From positions 992,001-1,056,000 of the forward strand of contig NZ_CBDAQN010000003.1 of NCBI RefSeq assembly GCF_965199065.1: a DNA stretch of 64,000 nt. The letters are read 5' to 3'. The notes under the pieces are model-generated. The model did not search any database. It was not told the origin of the DNA and saw only the letters and a program-made list of their open reading frames with translations. This document shows positions 26,190-34,496 of the stretch, piece after piece. How positions within the stretch are numbered: position 1 is the first letter of the stretch; each line of letters starts with the position of its first letter. A program made the position numbers and the translations under genes. The DNA comes from Acidisoma sp965199065 (GTDB lineage Bacteria > Pseudomonadota > Alphaproteobacteria > Acetobacterales > Acetobacteraceae).

Positions 26190-26939
26190 CTACGGCGCGA
26201 CGGACAGGCCGGCGACGCGGTGACGGGCAATCAGGGACGCCACGAGGCCCGTAGCCTTCGCCTCCCCGACGAAGTCTCTGAGGAAGGCCGCGCCGGCAAC
26301 ATTTTCATGGGCCGTTCCGATGGCCTGCTGCACGGCAGTGAAGTGTCCGTCCAGGATCACCGCGCCCGGCATCCTCTGCGCGTCGGACAGCAGGCGTGGC
26401 CGCAGACCTGCAAGCACATCCAGCTTGTCCGCCGCGAACTGATCGAACGCGCTATCGAGACTGGCGGAGCGCACTAACTCCGCCCGGGTGATGTTCCGAT
26501 CCAGCCAGAGGCCATAGGCCGTCCGGGCGGTGACGGCGATCCGGATGCCGGGCTGGTCGACCTGCTCGATCGCCGTGAGCGGCGACCCCGGCGGCACCAT
26601 GTAGGTGGCCTCGATCTCGGTATAGGCAGGGCTAAAGGCGATTTTCTCCGCCCGCGCGGGTTCCGCGCCGATCAGGCCGATGTCCCAGGCACCGGTCATC
26701 GCCGCATCGGCAAGCTCTCCCGGCGTTGCGTAGGTCATGTAGGTGACGGGCACGCCCAGCCTCTCGGCTATCGCGCGTGTTATGTCCGGCGACACGCCTT
26801 CAGGATCGCCGGATGGGCTGCGCCCGGTCACGAGCAGAAAGTTGCTCAGATTGATCGCGGCGCGCAGAACACCGTGAGGGGCAAGCTCGCGCCTTACGTC
26901 CTCGATCATGGCCTGATGATTTCCCTGATCAGCCGTCAT
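26190..26939 (-). CDS. Amino-acid-type periplasmic-binding-protein fold protein without signal peptide
   Basis: A 249-residue protein with the SBP_bac_3 pattern: LRAAINLSNFLLV, then PEGVSPDITRAIAERLGVPVTYM, WDIGLIGAEPARAEKIAFSPAY and a second lobe with KLDVLAGLRPRLLSDAQ. This fold binds small solutes, usually for ABC importers. From ATG 26939 (or ATG 26909) there is no hydrophobic signal, and no permease or ATPase is adjacent. It may be a cytoplasmic sensor or enzyme-like relative. Longer open frames upstream lack a plausible N terminus. It is divergent from the alcohol-dehydrogenase gene. Confidence 0.75.
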   Translation of the reverse strand: MTADQGNHQAMIEDVRRELAPHGVLRAAINLSNFLLVTGRSPSGDPEGVSPDITRAIAERLGVPVTYMTYATPGELADAAMTGAWDIGLIGAEPARAEKIAFSPAYTEIEATYMVPPGSPLTAIEQVDQPGIRIAVTARTAYGLWLDRNITRAELVRSASLDSAFDQFAADKLDVLAGLRPRLLSDAQRMPGAVILDGHFTAVQQAIGTAHENVAGAAFLRDFVGEAKATGLVASLIARHRVAGLSVAP

Positions 26940-27089
26940 CTGGGCCGACGATAGCGTTGCCGCCGGAGTGCGATCAACCGCGCGGCGGTCGGTGCGATGA
27001 GAACGGGCGACAAGTCGTGACTTGGCGGGCGGAGCGGCGAGAGGCAGTCTCCATCCGCCGCGGCCCGCCGGGCTGCCGCCGACAGGAAC

Positions 27090-28106
27090 ATGATCATGCG
27101 GCTTTACCGCCTCCCACAGCACACCGGCTTCGATGACCTGACCTTGGGCGACGCGGAGACGCCGCGTTGCGGCCGGGGGCAGGTGCTGGTTCGCATGCAT
27201 GCCGCCTCGCTGAACTTCCGTGATCTTTCAGTCGCCACCGGTCGCTACTCGCTCGGCGCTCCTCCGCCGAACCTCGTGCCGCTGTCCGATGGCGCCGGTG
27301 AGGTCGCCTCGGTTGGCGAGGGCGTCACCCGGGTGAAGACCGGCGACCGCGTCGCGGGTATCTTCATGCAGGGCTGGATGGGCGGCGAACTCGAGCCCGC
27401 GCATTCCAAGACCGCCCTCGGCGGCGCGATCGACGGGGTGCTCGCGGAGTATGTCGTGTTCGACGAGCAGGGTCTGGTCCTGATCCCCGACCATCTCTCC
27501 TACCAGCAGGCGGCGACGCTGCCCTGCGCCGCCGTGACCGCCTGGAACGCGTTGTATGGCCTTCATCCGCTCCAGCCGGGACAGACCGTGCTGGTCCTCG
27601 GCACCGGCGGTGTTTCCATCTTCGGGCTTCAGTTCGCCCGGATGGCGGGGGCGCGGGTGATCGCCACCTCCTCCAGTGACGCGAAGCTGGAGCGGGTCAC
27701 GGCGATGGGGGCATCCGGCGTCATCAACTACAAGACCAGTCCCGAGTGGCAGGAGACGGTGCGCGGGCTCACCGATGGCCGCGGCGTCGATCACGTGGTC
27801 GAGGTCGGCGGTCCGGGCACCCTCGGGCGATCGCTCGGTGCGGTCCGCAATGGCGGGATTGTCTCGCTCATCGGCGTCCTCACCAAGGGCGAGATCGATC
27901 CGATGACGATCTTCCGTAGTGGCGCCATCGTGCGGCCGATCTATGTCGGCTCCCGCCAGATGTTCGAGGCGATGAACCGCGCCATTGCGCTGCATCGCCT
28001 GGAGCCCGTGATCGATCGGGTCTTTCCTTTCGATGCTGCCCCTGAAGCCTACCGCTTCCTCAAGGGCGCCACTCATATCGGTAAGATCGTGATCCAGATC
28101 AGCTGA
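27090..28106 (+). CDS. MDR-family NAD(P)-dependent alcohol dehydrogenase / quinone-oxidoreductase-like
   Basis: A 338-residue medium-chain dehydrogenase/reductase. The GroES-like N-terminal part has SLNFRDLSVATGRY and LVPLSDGAGEVASVGEGV. The Rossmann domain begins VLVLGTGGVSIFGLQFARM. The catalytic-zinc Cys of true alcohol dehydrogenases is replaced (S-L-N-F-R-D), which places it with quinone-oxidoreductase-like or enoyl-reductase members acting without zinc. AGGA lies five to six bases before ATG 27090; ATG 27096 is the alternative. The substrate is unknown. Confidence 0.87.
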   Translation: MIMRLYRLPQHTGFDDLTLGDAETPRCGRGQVLVRMHAASLNFRDLSVATGRYSLGAPPPNLVPLSDGAGEVASVGEGVTRVKTGDRVAGIFMQGWMGGELEPAHSKTALGGAIDGVLAEYVVFDEQGLVLIPDHLSYQQAATLPCAAVTAWNALYGLHPLQPGQTVLVLGTGGVSIFGLQFARMAGARVIATSSSDAKLERVTAMGASGVINYKTSPEWQETVRGLTDGRGVDHVVEVGGPGTLGRSLGAVRNGGIVSLIGVLTKGEIDPMTIFRSGAIVRPIYVGSRQMFEAMNRAIALHRLEPVIDRVFPFDAAPEAYRFLKGATHIGKIVIQIS

Positions 28107-28220
28107 CGCGTGGCGAGGGCGCTGCGCTTGCGCGGGGGCGGGGTCCGACGTATCCGGGGAACGGGCGCGAAGCCCAATTGATGCGGCAGCCGCTTTTATC
28201 GTCAACGGACAGGTTGGGCT

Positions 28221-30200
28221 TTGTCTGAGTTTGAGCCGCCCGAGGCGGATGGAGGAGGGGTTGATCAGCCTCTGACTGAGGCACGTCGCCAGATCGCGCT
28301 GTTGAGGGCGGAGATCAGAAGCCTGTCGCGGCAACTCGATCGGCAGTCAGCCGACTTCAACCGCCAGTCCGCCGAACTGACAGCGGCTTTGATCAAGAAC
28401 CAGGAGCTTGAAGCGGCCTTCGCCACCGCTATGGCGGAGCGCGCCAAGATCCTGCAGTCGAGAACCTGGCGCACGGCCCGCGCTGTGCGGAATGTGGCCC
28501 GTGCCGGCGAATCGACCGTGTCGCGGCTCCTGCGGCCCTTGGCAACACCCCGGCCGGCGACACTGGTTTCGGCGCCGCCGCTCCCCGATGGGACGCCATC
28601 GCCCGCCGACGAGGACAGCTACGAGGGTTGGGCGCGCGCCTACGACAGCCTTTCGGATGCCGGCCGTGACCGGATAAGGACCCGGATCGCGGAACTTGCT
28701 GCGCGGCCTGTAATATCGATCGTGTTGCCGAATGATAATGGCCCCGAGCTTCGGCGGCACACGATCCTGTCGCTCGAAAACCAGCTTTATCCGGCGTGGG
28801 AACTGTGTCCGGACAACGGGTCGACCGCGACCGGTGCCTTCGTGGCCTTCGTTGAGCCCGGTGATCGCCTGCCGGAACAGACGTTGTTCGAAGTCGCCAC
28901 AACGCTCGACGTCCATCCCGACGCGGACGTGATTTACTCGGACGAGGACCTGATCGACGATGGCGGCCGCCGTCACGACCCGCGATTCAAGCCTGCGTTC
29001 AGTATCGAGTTGTTGCTTGGATGCAACATGATCGGGCGGCTGGCCGTCTACCGCCGCTCACTGCTCGAAGCGCTCGGCGTCCTGCCGTCGGGCCTGGACC
29101 ACGAGCGGGAGCACGATCTGGCGATACGGGCTGCCTTGGCCACCACCGCGAACCGGATCAGACATATTCCGGCGGTTCTTTATCACCGGCTATCGCGACC
29201 CGTGCGGACCGAGCCGTTGCCGACGGTGACCGAAGTGCCGGGTCTGCCGGGTGTTCATTGCGTGGCTGTTGCGGACCATCCCGAATGGAGACGTGTCATC
29301 TGGCCGCTGCCCAGTCCGCTTCCGACAGTCAGCCTGATCGTGGCGACGCGCGACAAGCCGGAGTTGCTGGCGCGGTGCGTCACCGGCCTCCTCTACCGCA
29401 CCGAGTATCCTGACCTCGAGATTCTCGTGATCGACAATGACAGCAAGGAAGCGGGAACCTTGTCCCTGTTCGAGATGCTGAGGAAAGATCGCCGCGTCCG
29501 CATCGTCCCGGCGCCCGGAACGTTCAACTTCTCCGCCCTGAACAACATCGGCGTCCGCGCGGCGACGGGCGACGTTGTCGTATTGATCAACAACGACATC
29601 GATGTCATCGACGGCGGCTGGCTTCGGGAGATGGTGTCTCATGCCGTGCGGCCCGATGTCGGCGCTGTTGGCGCGAAGCTGGTCTACGCCGATGAACGTC
29701 TTCAACATGCAGGCATCGTCCTCGGCGTCGGGCGTCACGAGGCCGGCCCCGGCATCGCCGGCCATTTTGGCCATTTCGCGGAGGCGGACGACGACGGCTA
29801 TCTCGGGCAATTCGCACTGACGCGGGAGGTGTCCGCGGTTACCGGCGCCTGCCTTGCCCTCCGTCGCGAGGTTTGGGAGGCCGTCGGCGGGTTGGACGAG
29901 ATCAACCTGCCGGTGTCGTATAACGATGTCGATCTTTGCCTTCGCCTCCGCGCCCGCGGGCTTCGCATCATCTGGACCCCTTTCGCGGAGCTCTACCACC
30001 TGGAATCCGCCTCGCGCGGGCGGGACGACACGCCGGACCAGCGCGCGCGTGCAACCCGCGAAGCTCAGTATATGCGTGACCGCTGGGGGCCCGTCCTCGA
30101 CGACGATCCGTTCTACAACCCTAACTTCGATCGCAGCAGCCACCTGTTCAAGTGGGCGCGCCCTCCCCGCCCGCGACCGTGGCGTGTGGAGACCGTCTGA
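28221..30200 (+). CDS. Glycosyltransferase with two GT2 domains, the first degenerate
   Basis: A 659-residue protein from TTG 28221; no better in-frame start lies before the coil. Residues 15-75 form a coiled coil, followed by the linker SRTWRTARAVR (80-90). A first GT-A domain (about 163-325) keeps YPAWELC, IYSDEDLIDDGGRR and FKPAFSIELLLGCNMIGRL. Between WELC and VEPGD it lacks roughly 40 residues normally holding the nucleotide-binding D-D-x-S-T-D segment. The second GT2 domain (about 367-600) is complete, with VIDNDSKE, the metal-binding-like INNDID, and the VSYNDVDLCLRLRARG acceptor motif. It is the first gene of the glycan locus and its stop overlaps the next start by one base. Confidence 0.88.
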   Translation: MSEFEPPEADGGGVDQPLTEARRQIALLRAEIRSLSRQLDRQSADFNRQSAELTAALIKNQELEAAFATAMAERAKILQSRTWRTARAVRNVARAGESTVSRLLRPLATPRPATLVSAPPLPDGTPSPADEDSYEGWARAYDSLSDAGRDRIRTRIAELAARPVISIVLPNDNGPELRRHTILSLENQLYPAWELCPDNGSTATGAFVAFVEPGDRLPEQTLFEVATTLDVHPDADVIYSDEDLIDDGGRRHDPRFKPAFSIELLLGCNMIGRLAVYRRSLLEALGVLPSGLDHEREHDLAIRAALATTANRIRHIPAVLYHRLSRPVRTEPLPTVTEVPGLPGVHCVAVADHPEWRRVIWPLPSPLPTVSLIVATRDKPELLARCVTGLLYRTEYPDLEILVIDNDSKEAGTLSLFEMLRKDRRVRIVPAPGTFNFSALNNIGVRAATGDVVVLINNDIDVIDGGWLREMVSHAVRPDVGAVGAKLVYADERLQHAGIVLGVGRHEAGPGIAGHFGHFAEADDDGYLGQFALTREVSAVTGACLALRREVWEAVGGLDEINLPVSYNDVDLCLRLRARGLRIIWTPFAELYHLESASRGRDDTPDQRARATREAQYMRDRWGPVLDDDPFYNPNFDRSSHLFKWARPPRPRPWRVETV

Positions 30201-33200
30201 TGGCCAAGCCTGGGCAGGACAGGATCCTGATGGTTATCCCCTCAATAAACGGCGGCGAACTCCTCGCACGCATGCTGCCGACGCTCCGGTTCGCGTCAGC
30301 AAACATCGTCGTTCTCGACCAAGGCAGCACTGACGAAACCGCCGCGGTTTGCGCGGAGCATGATGTGCAACTTGTCCAACTCGGGCGGCCGCACACCTAC
30401 ACGGAAGCCTGCAACATCGGCGCCGGCCTCGCCCGCGATCGCGGCGCGGACTACGTCTGCGTGTCGAACAACGACATCGTCTTCCGCACCCCTGTGCTCG
30501 ACGAGATGCAGGCTGAGATGGACCGGGATCCGCGGCTCGGGATCGTGGCGCCCTCCCAGGTCGTTGTCGACGCATCGCTCAGCAACCAGCCCGTCTCCTA
30601 CCGAGTGTCGTGGCACCTGGACGACGTGGCGTTCACGCATCAGACCGACCTCGGCGAGCCCGCGGCGCGCCGTCTGGAAGCGGATTTCTGCGAGCTGACC
30701 TGTGCCCTGGTCCGCCTGTCGGCGATCGATGAGATCGGTTTTCTCGACGACGAATACGGCTTCTATCATGAGGACGCCGATTTCGGCTTCAGGCTCGGAC
30801 GAGCCGGCTACAGCTGCGCCTATCTTCCCAAGTCACAGATCGTGCACTTCATCAGCTCGACGATCAACCGGGAGAAGATTTCGGCGAAGGCCCGCTACAT
30901 CGCGCGCAACAAACTCTATTTCGCACGCAAGCATCTGGGCTACGGCGTCAACCAACGGCTCAGCACCCCGGGCCTCGACGAGCATTGGTCGTTGTTCACG
31001 CAAGAGGCTCATCGCTGCCTTCGCCGCTATGGTCTCCTCGACAGCGAAGCTCCCGAACTGATCACGTCCTATCCCGGCACCGAGACCTCGGGCTACCTCT
31101 ACACCCCCTACGAGGCGGCGGAACTGCCCGACGTATGGAGGCGATTGCCGCAACGGTATCGCGGCATATTCACGTCCACGAAGGCGATGGAGACGGTCTT
31201 CAGACGGAGCGGCGCGCGATACAGCTTCTATGTGCCGCCCGGTGTGGAAACCGATAGCTTCAACCCCTGGGGACCGGTGCGCCGGATCTCCGGGAACAAG
31301 ACCTTCCTCGGCGTTGTCGACGGCCAGCAGCAGCAGTTCCTCCATACCCTGCTCACGGGCTGGAGCCGCTTCTCCCCCGGCCGGGCGAATGTGCGTCTGG
31401 TCCTGTTCGGATCAGGGCTGCAGGACGCTCTGGGGCGTCAGCCGGATGCGCGCTATCAGCTGGGGTCTATCGAGATCGCCCATTACGAGGCCGAACGCAT
31501 CGATGTACACACGGCGTTGAAGCCGCCGTCGGACCAAGATCTGGCGGTGCTGTATCGGTCGGTTGACTACGCGATCGTGCGCTCACGGAGCGACAATCCG
31601 TCGCTGCCGGCCCTTCAGTCGATGGCCTCCGGAACGCCGTGCATTCACGTCTACCACGGGTCCATGACGGTGCAATCCGCGGCGGATGTGCCGGGCCTTG
31701 TGGTCGCGGCCCCCACCGACATCGCGGGCGAGCGGCTGGCCGCGATGCTGGAGCAAGTCGATGCCTTGGACGAGCGCGCTCGCGAGGCTTTGACCGCGGA
31801 CGGACTATACAGCGTCCGTGGCCGGTTCACCCTCAGGCACACCGCCATGGGGCTCTACGGCGCCCTGTCGCACCTCCAGATCAGGAGCCCGAGCAAGGTG
31901 ATCGAGCGCCTGGAACATCGGCCCCCAGCGGTGCAGGCTATCTCGACCAGCCTCGCCGAAGCCGGCGCGACGGCCGTGGCCGCGCCTGCACCGGTGCGGT
32001 GGACCGTTCGCCGGCGGCTCAGCGGCGCTGTGGCGCGGCGCGTCAGGGCAGTCGGAAACCTGACGGGCTATTTCGGTCAAATCTGGCAGGAAAGCGGATT
32101 TCGCGCCGCCGGCCGGGGGTTGCAGGCCGAGGTGACGCAGATCGTCGGGCGCCGGACGGGCCGCCTGCCCCGGCTCACGCCCGCCGGCGCGCCGCCCCCG
32201 CCGGTTCTCCACACCAGTCCGATACCGGAGACTGCCCCTGCGGCCGCGCCGGAAGGGTCTGTTCTCCTCATCGGCTATATCGACGCGCAGCTTGGTCTCG
32301 GCCAGTCGCTACGGGGCCTCGCCCTCGCCCTTTCACAGACCAATCTGCCGTTCGGCATTTATCCGTTCGGCGTCGGCGTCGAAGGGCGGCGGTCCGGCTC
32401 CTACATGCCTGAGCGCTATGACGAGGTCCGCACCCACACGATCAACGTGATCGAGGTCGGGACCAACGAACTGCCGACGGTCTTCGCGCATGTCAGCGAG
32501 GCGCATTTCGCGAGCAGCTACAACATTCTGCGCACCTACTGGGAGTTGAGCCGGGCGCCGGAGGCGTGGCGCGACAACCTCGCTCGGATCGACGAGATCT
32601 GGGCTCCCAATCCCTTCATCGCCGAAAGCTTCCGGACAATCTTCACGGGGCCGATCACGGTCGTACCGCCCTGCCTCGATCTTCCCGCGATAACGCTCGA
32701 TGGCCGGCAGCATTTCGGCCTCGTGAACGGCCGGTTCTATTTCCTTTTCTCGTTCGACTATTTCTCGTTTCCGCAGCGGAAGAACCCGCTCGCGGTCCTC
32801 CGCGCCTTCCGGAAGGCGTTCCCGGATCCGTCGTCTCCGGTCGGGCTCGTCATCAAGTCGACCGGCGCGGTCGATCATTTCCCAGCCTTGAAGAGGGCGC
32901 TGCGCGCTGCCGCCGACGACGACGAGCGCATTCTCGTCATCGACGAGTCTCTGACACGGCAGGAGATGCTCGCCCTTCTGGACGCCACCGGCTGTTACGT
33001 GTCGCTGCACAGGGCGGAAGGATTCGGCTTTGGACTGACCGAGGCGATGGCACTCGCCAAGCCGGTCATCGGCACGGACTATTCTGGCAACACCGAGTTT
33101 CTGACGGCGGCGACCGGCTATCCGATCCCGTACAGCCTCAAGCCCATCGGCGCCGACGAGTATATCTACCCCGACGGTCAGGTCTGGGCCTACCCGGATG

Positions 33201-33394
33201 AGGACGCCTGCGCGGCGGCGATGGTGCGGGTGTTTGGGGAGCCTGAGGACGCGAGAACCCGCGCGGCTGCGGGGCAGCGTTTCGTGATGCACCGCTACGG
33301 GCCCGCCACGGTCGGCCACATCGTGGAGCAGCGCGTGCAGGAGATTTTGGCCGAGCGGGCCGTCGCGGCGTCGCCCGCGGAACTTCCTGCCTAA
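30200..33394 (+). CDS. Trimodular glycosyltransferase (GT2 - GT4 - GT4)
   Basis: A 1064-residue protein. Residues about 8-230 are a GT2 domain (VVLDQGSTDETAAVC, VSNNDIVF, YGFYHEDADFGFRLGRAGY). Residues about 310-560 resemble a GT-B half (VPPGVETDSFNPWG, VRLVLFGSGLQD, ALQSMASGTPCIHVYHGS). After a linker, residues about 687-1010 are a second group-1 GT with FSFDYFSFPQRKNPLAVL and SLHRAEGFGFGLTEAMALA. This last domain is clearly related to the C-terminal domain of the 1669-residue protein encoded at 34497. ATG 30200 overlaps the preceding stop. The product likely adds several sugars of one glycan; the sugars are unknown. Confidence 0.88.
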   Translation: MAKPGQDRILMVIPSINGGELLARMLPTLRFASANIVVLDQGSTDETAAVCAEHDVQLVQLGRPHTYTEACNIGAGLARDRGADYVCVSNNDIVFRTPVLDEMQAEMDRDPRLGIVAPSQVVVDASLSNQPVSYRVSWHLDDVAFTHQTDLGEPAARRLEADFCELTCALVRLSAIDEIGFLDDEYGFYHEDADFGFRLGRAGYSCAYLPKSQIVHFISSTINREKISAKARYIARNKLYFARKHLGYGVNQRLSTPGLDEHWSLFTQEAHRCLRRYGLLDSEAPELITSYPGTETSGYLYTPYEAAELPDVWRRLPQRYRGIFTSTKAMETVFRRSGARYSFYVPPGVETDSFNPWGPVRRISGNKTFLGVVDGQQQQFLHTLLTGWSRFSPGRANVRLVLFGSGLQDALGRQPDARYQLGSIEIAHYEAERIDVHTALKPPSDQDLAVLYRSVDYAIVRSRSDNPSLPALQSMASGTPCIHVYHGSMTVQSAADVPGLVVAAPTDIAGERLAAMLEQVDALDERAREALTADGLYSVRGRFTLRHTAMGLYGALSHLQIRSPSKVIERLEHRPPAVQAISTSLAEAGATAVAAPAPVRWTVRRRLSGAVARRVRAVGNLTGYFGQIWQESGFRAAGRGLQAEVTQIVGRRTGRLPRLTPAGAPPPPVLHTSPIPETAPAAAPEGSVLLIGYIDAQLGLGQSLRGLALALSQTNLPFGIYPFGVGVEGRRSGSYMPERYDEVRTHTINVIEVGTNELPTVFAHVSEAHFASSYNILRTYWELSRAPEAWRDNLARIDEIWAPNPFIAESFRTIFTGPITVVPPCLDLPAITLDGRQHFGLVNGRFYFLFSFDYFSFPQRKNPLAVLRAFRKAFPDPSSPVGLVIKSTGAVDHFPALKRALRAAADDDERILVIDESLTRQEMLALLDATGCYVSLHRAEGFGFGLTEAMALAKPVIGTDYSGNTEFLTAATGYPIPYSLKPIGADEYIYPDGQVWAYPDEDACAAAMVRVFGEPEDARTRAAAGQRFVMHRYGPATVGHIVEQRVQEILAERAVAASPAELPA

Positions 33395-34311
33395 GCGGGA
33401 CTGTGCGGGAGGCGTATCCTCAGGATGCGCCGCGATAAAGTCGCGAACGGCCCCGGCTGTCGCGTGCGCGGCACAGCCGGTTGCGCCGCCACGTAGGGTG
33501 CCGGGAAGTAGGTACTCGGCACATCGGCATGCTGCCGCACCAGGGCCAGGAGTTCAGCCTCCGGCATGGCGGGCTTCGATGCCAGGAGAGCCGGCATGGC
33601 GAGTGACAGAAATTTCTGGCGGCGCGCCTCGACGGGAAAGAGGCGCTCCATGGCATGGGCGATCGTGCCGTCGAACTGGCCTTCCTCGGGCTCGAACAGC
33701 GCCAGAACATGGGGCGCTGCCAGCGCGGCCAAGGCAGGGCGGCGGAACCAGAACATGGACCCTGCCGCGAAGTAAGTATCCGTCAGTTCCTCTTCGGTCA
33801 GCTCCGCACCGAGAGTGTGCATGACCGTGACCATGCCTGGGGCGTTTTGGAGAACCCACGGCTTGACGCTGAGGCAGAATCCGGCCGGCGTCACGAAACC
33901 GATGCGGCGATCGTCTTTCAGCCGCCTGATGGCGGCTCTCAACCCCGCATTTCGCGACGGGACGAGGCTGTCGAGGATCTCCGCCAGCCACTGAGCGCCG
34001 TCCTCCCGCTGGGGCGACTTCTTGGTGTGCAGCTTCAAGCCGAACTCACATTCCTCCGTCTCCGCCAGCGCCTGGAGAAAGGGGAGGATGTCGCGCCCAC
34101 GGTTCTCCACGTGCAGGATACGCGAGGCGACCATGAACCTCGTCTCCGGGATGACGATCCTGTTTTCGGCGTGCGACGTCGTCACGATCAGGCGAAAGGG
34201 GATCGTGAGGCGCTTGGCGAGCAGCGCGCTCATTCCCCGCCAGATATCGGGATAATGGACATGAACGAAGACCGCGACCGGCGCCTCTCCATCCATCATG
34301 AGCAGGAACAT
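33391..34311 (-). CDS. RgpF-like rhamnan synthesis protein
   Basis: A 306-residue protein with the RgpF signature: VAVFVHVHYPDIWRGMSALL at the N terminus, HVENRGRDILPFLQAL, KLHTKKSPQREDGAQWL and MFWFRRPAL. RgpF proteins act in rhamnose-glucose polysaccharide assembly in streptococci and occur in many O-antigen and glycan loci. Here it is shorter than streptococcal RgpF. It is the only minus-strand gene in the first part of the locus, and its 3' end overlaps the preceding glycosyltransferase gene by four bases. Start choice among ATGs at 34311, 34299 and 34296 is uncertain. Confidence 0.82.
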   Translation of the reverse strand: MFLLMMDGEAPVAVFVHVHYPDIWRGMSALLAKRLTIPFRLIVTTSHAENRIVIPETRFMVASRILHVENRGRDILPFLQALAETEECEFGLKLHTKKSPQREDGAQWLAEILDSLVPSRNAGLRAAIRRLKDDRRIGFVTPAGFCLSVKPWVLQNAPGMVTVMHTLGAELTEEELTDTYFAAGSMFWFRRPALAALAAPHVLALFEPEEGQFDGTIAHAMERLFPVEARRQKFLSLAMPALLASKPAMPEAELLALVRQHADVPSTYFPAPYVAAQPAVPRTRQPGPFATLSRRILRIRLPHSPA

Positions 34312-34440
34312 CCACTGAAGATCGTCTGGTCTGTCTGCCTAGTCCGGTCGGGACGGTCAACCGGAAAGCCCGGTCCCGCATCGTGCCATCCGGCGGCAGA
34401 GCGCGGAAATCCTGAGGCGCGGCTGAGGGTTTAAGCAGAA

Positions 34441-34469
34441 TTGACATCGGTTTCGGCCGGTTCTAGGGC
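34441..34469 (+). promoter_or_regulatory. Possible promoter of the large glycosyltransferase gene
   Basis: TTGACA at 34441-34446 is a perfect -35 hexamer. The hexamer 17 bases on (34464-34469, TAGGGC) is a poor -10. It lies in the 185-bp gap between the divergent RgpF-like gene and the 1669-codon gene, about 30 bases before its ribosome-binding site. Confidence 0.3.
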
Positions 34470-34496
34470 CAGTCGTGTTGGGGAAGGTTGTGTTGG

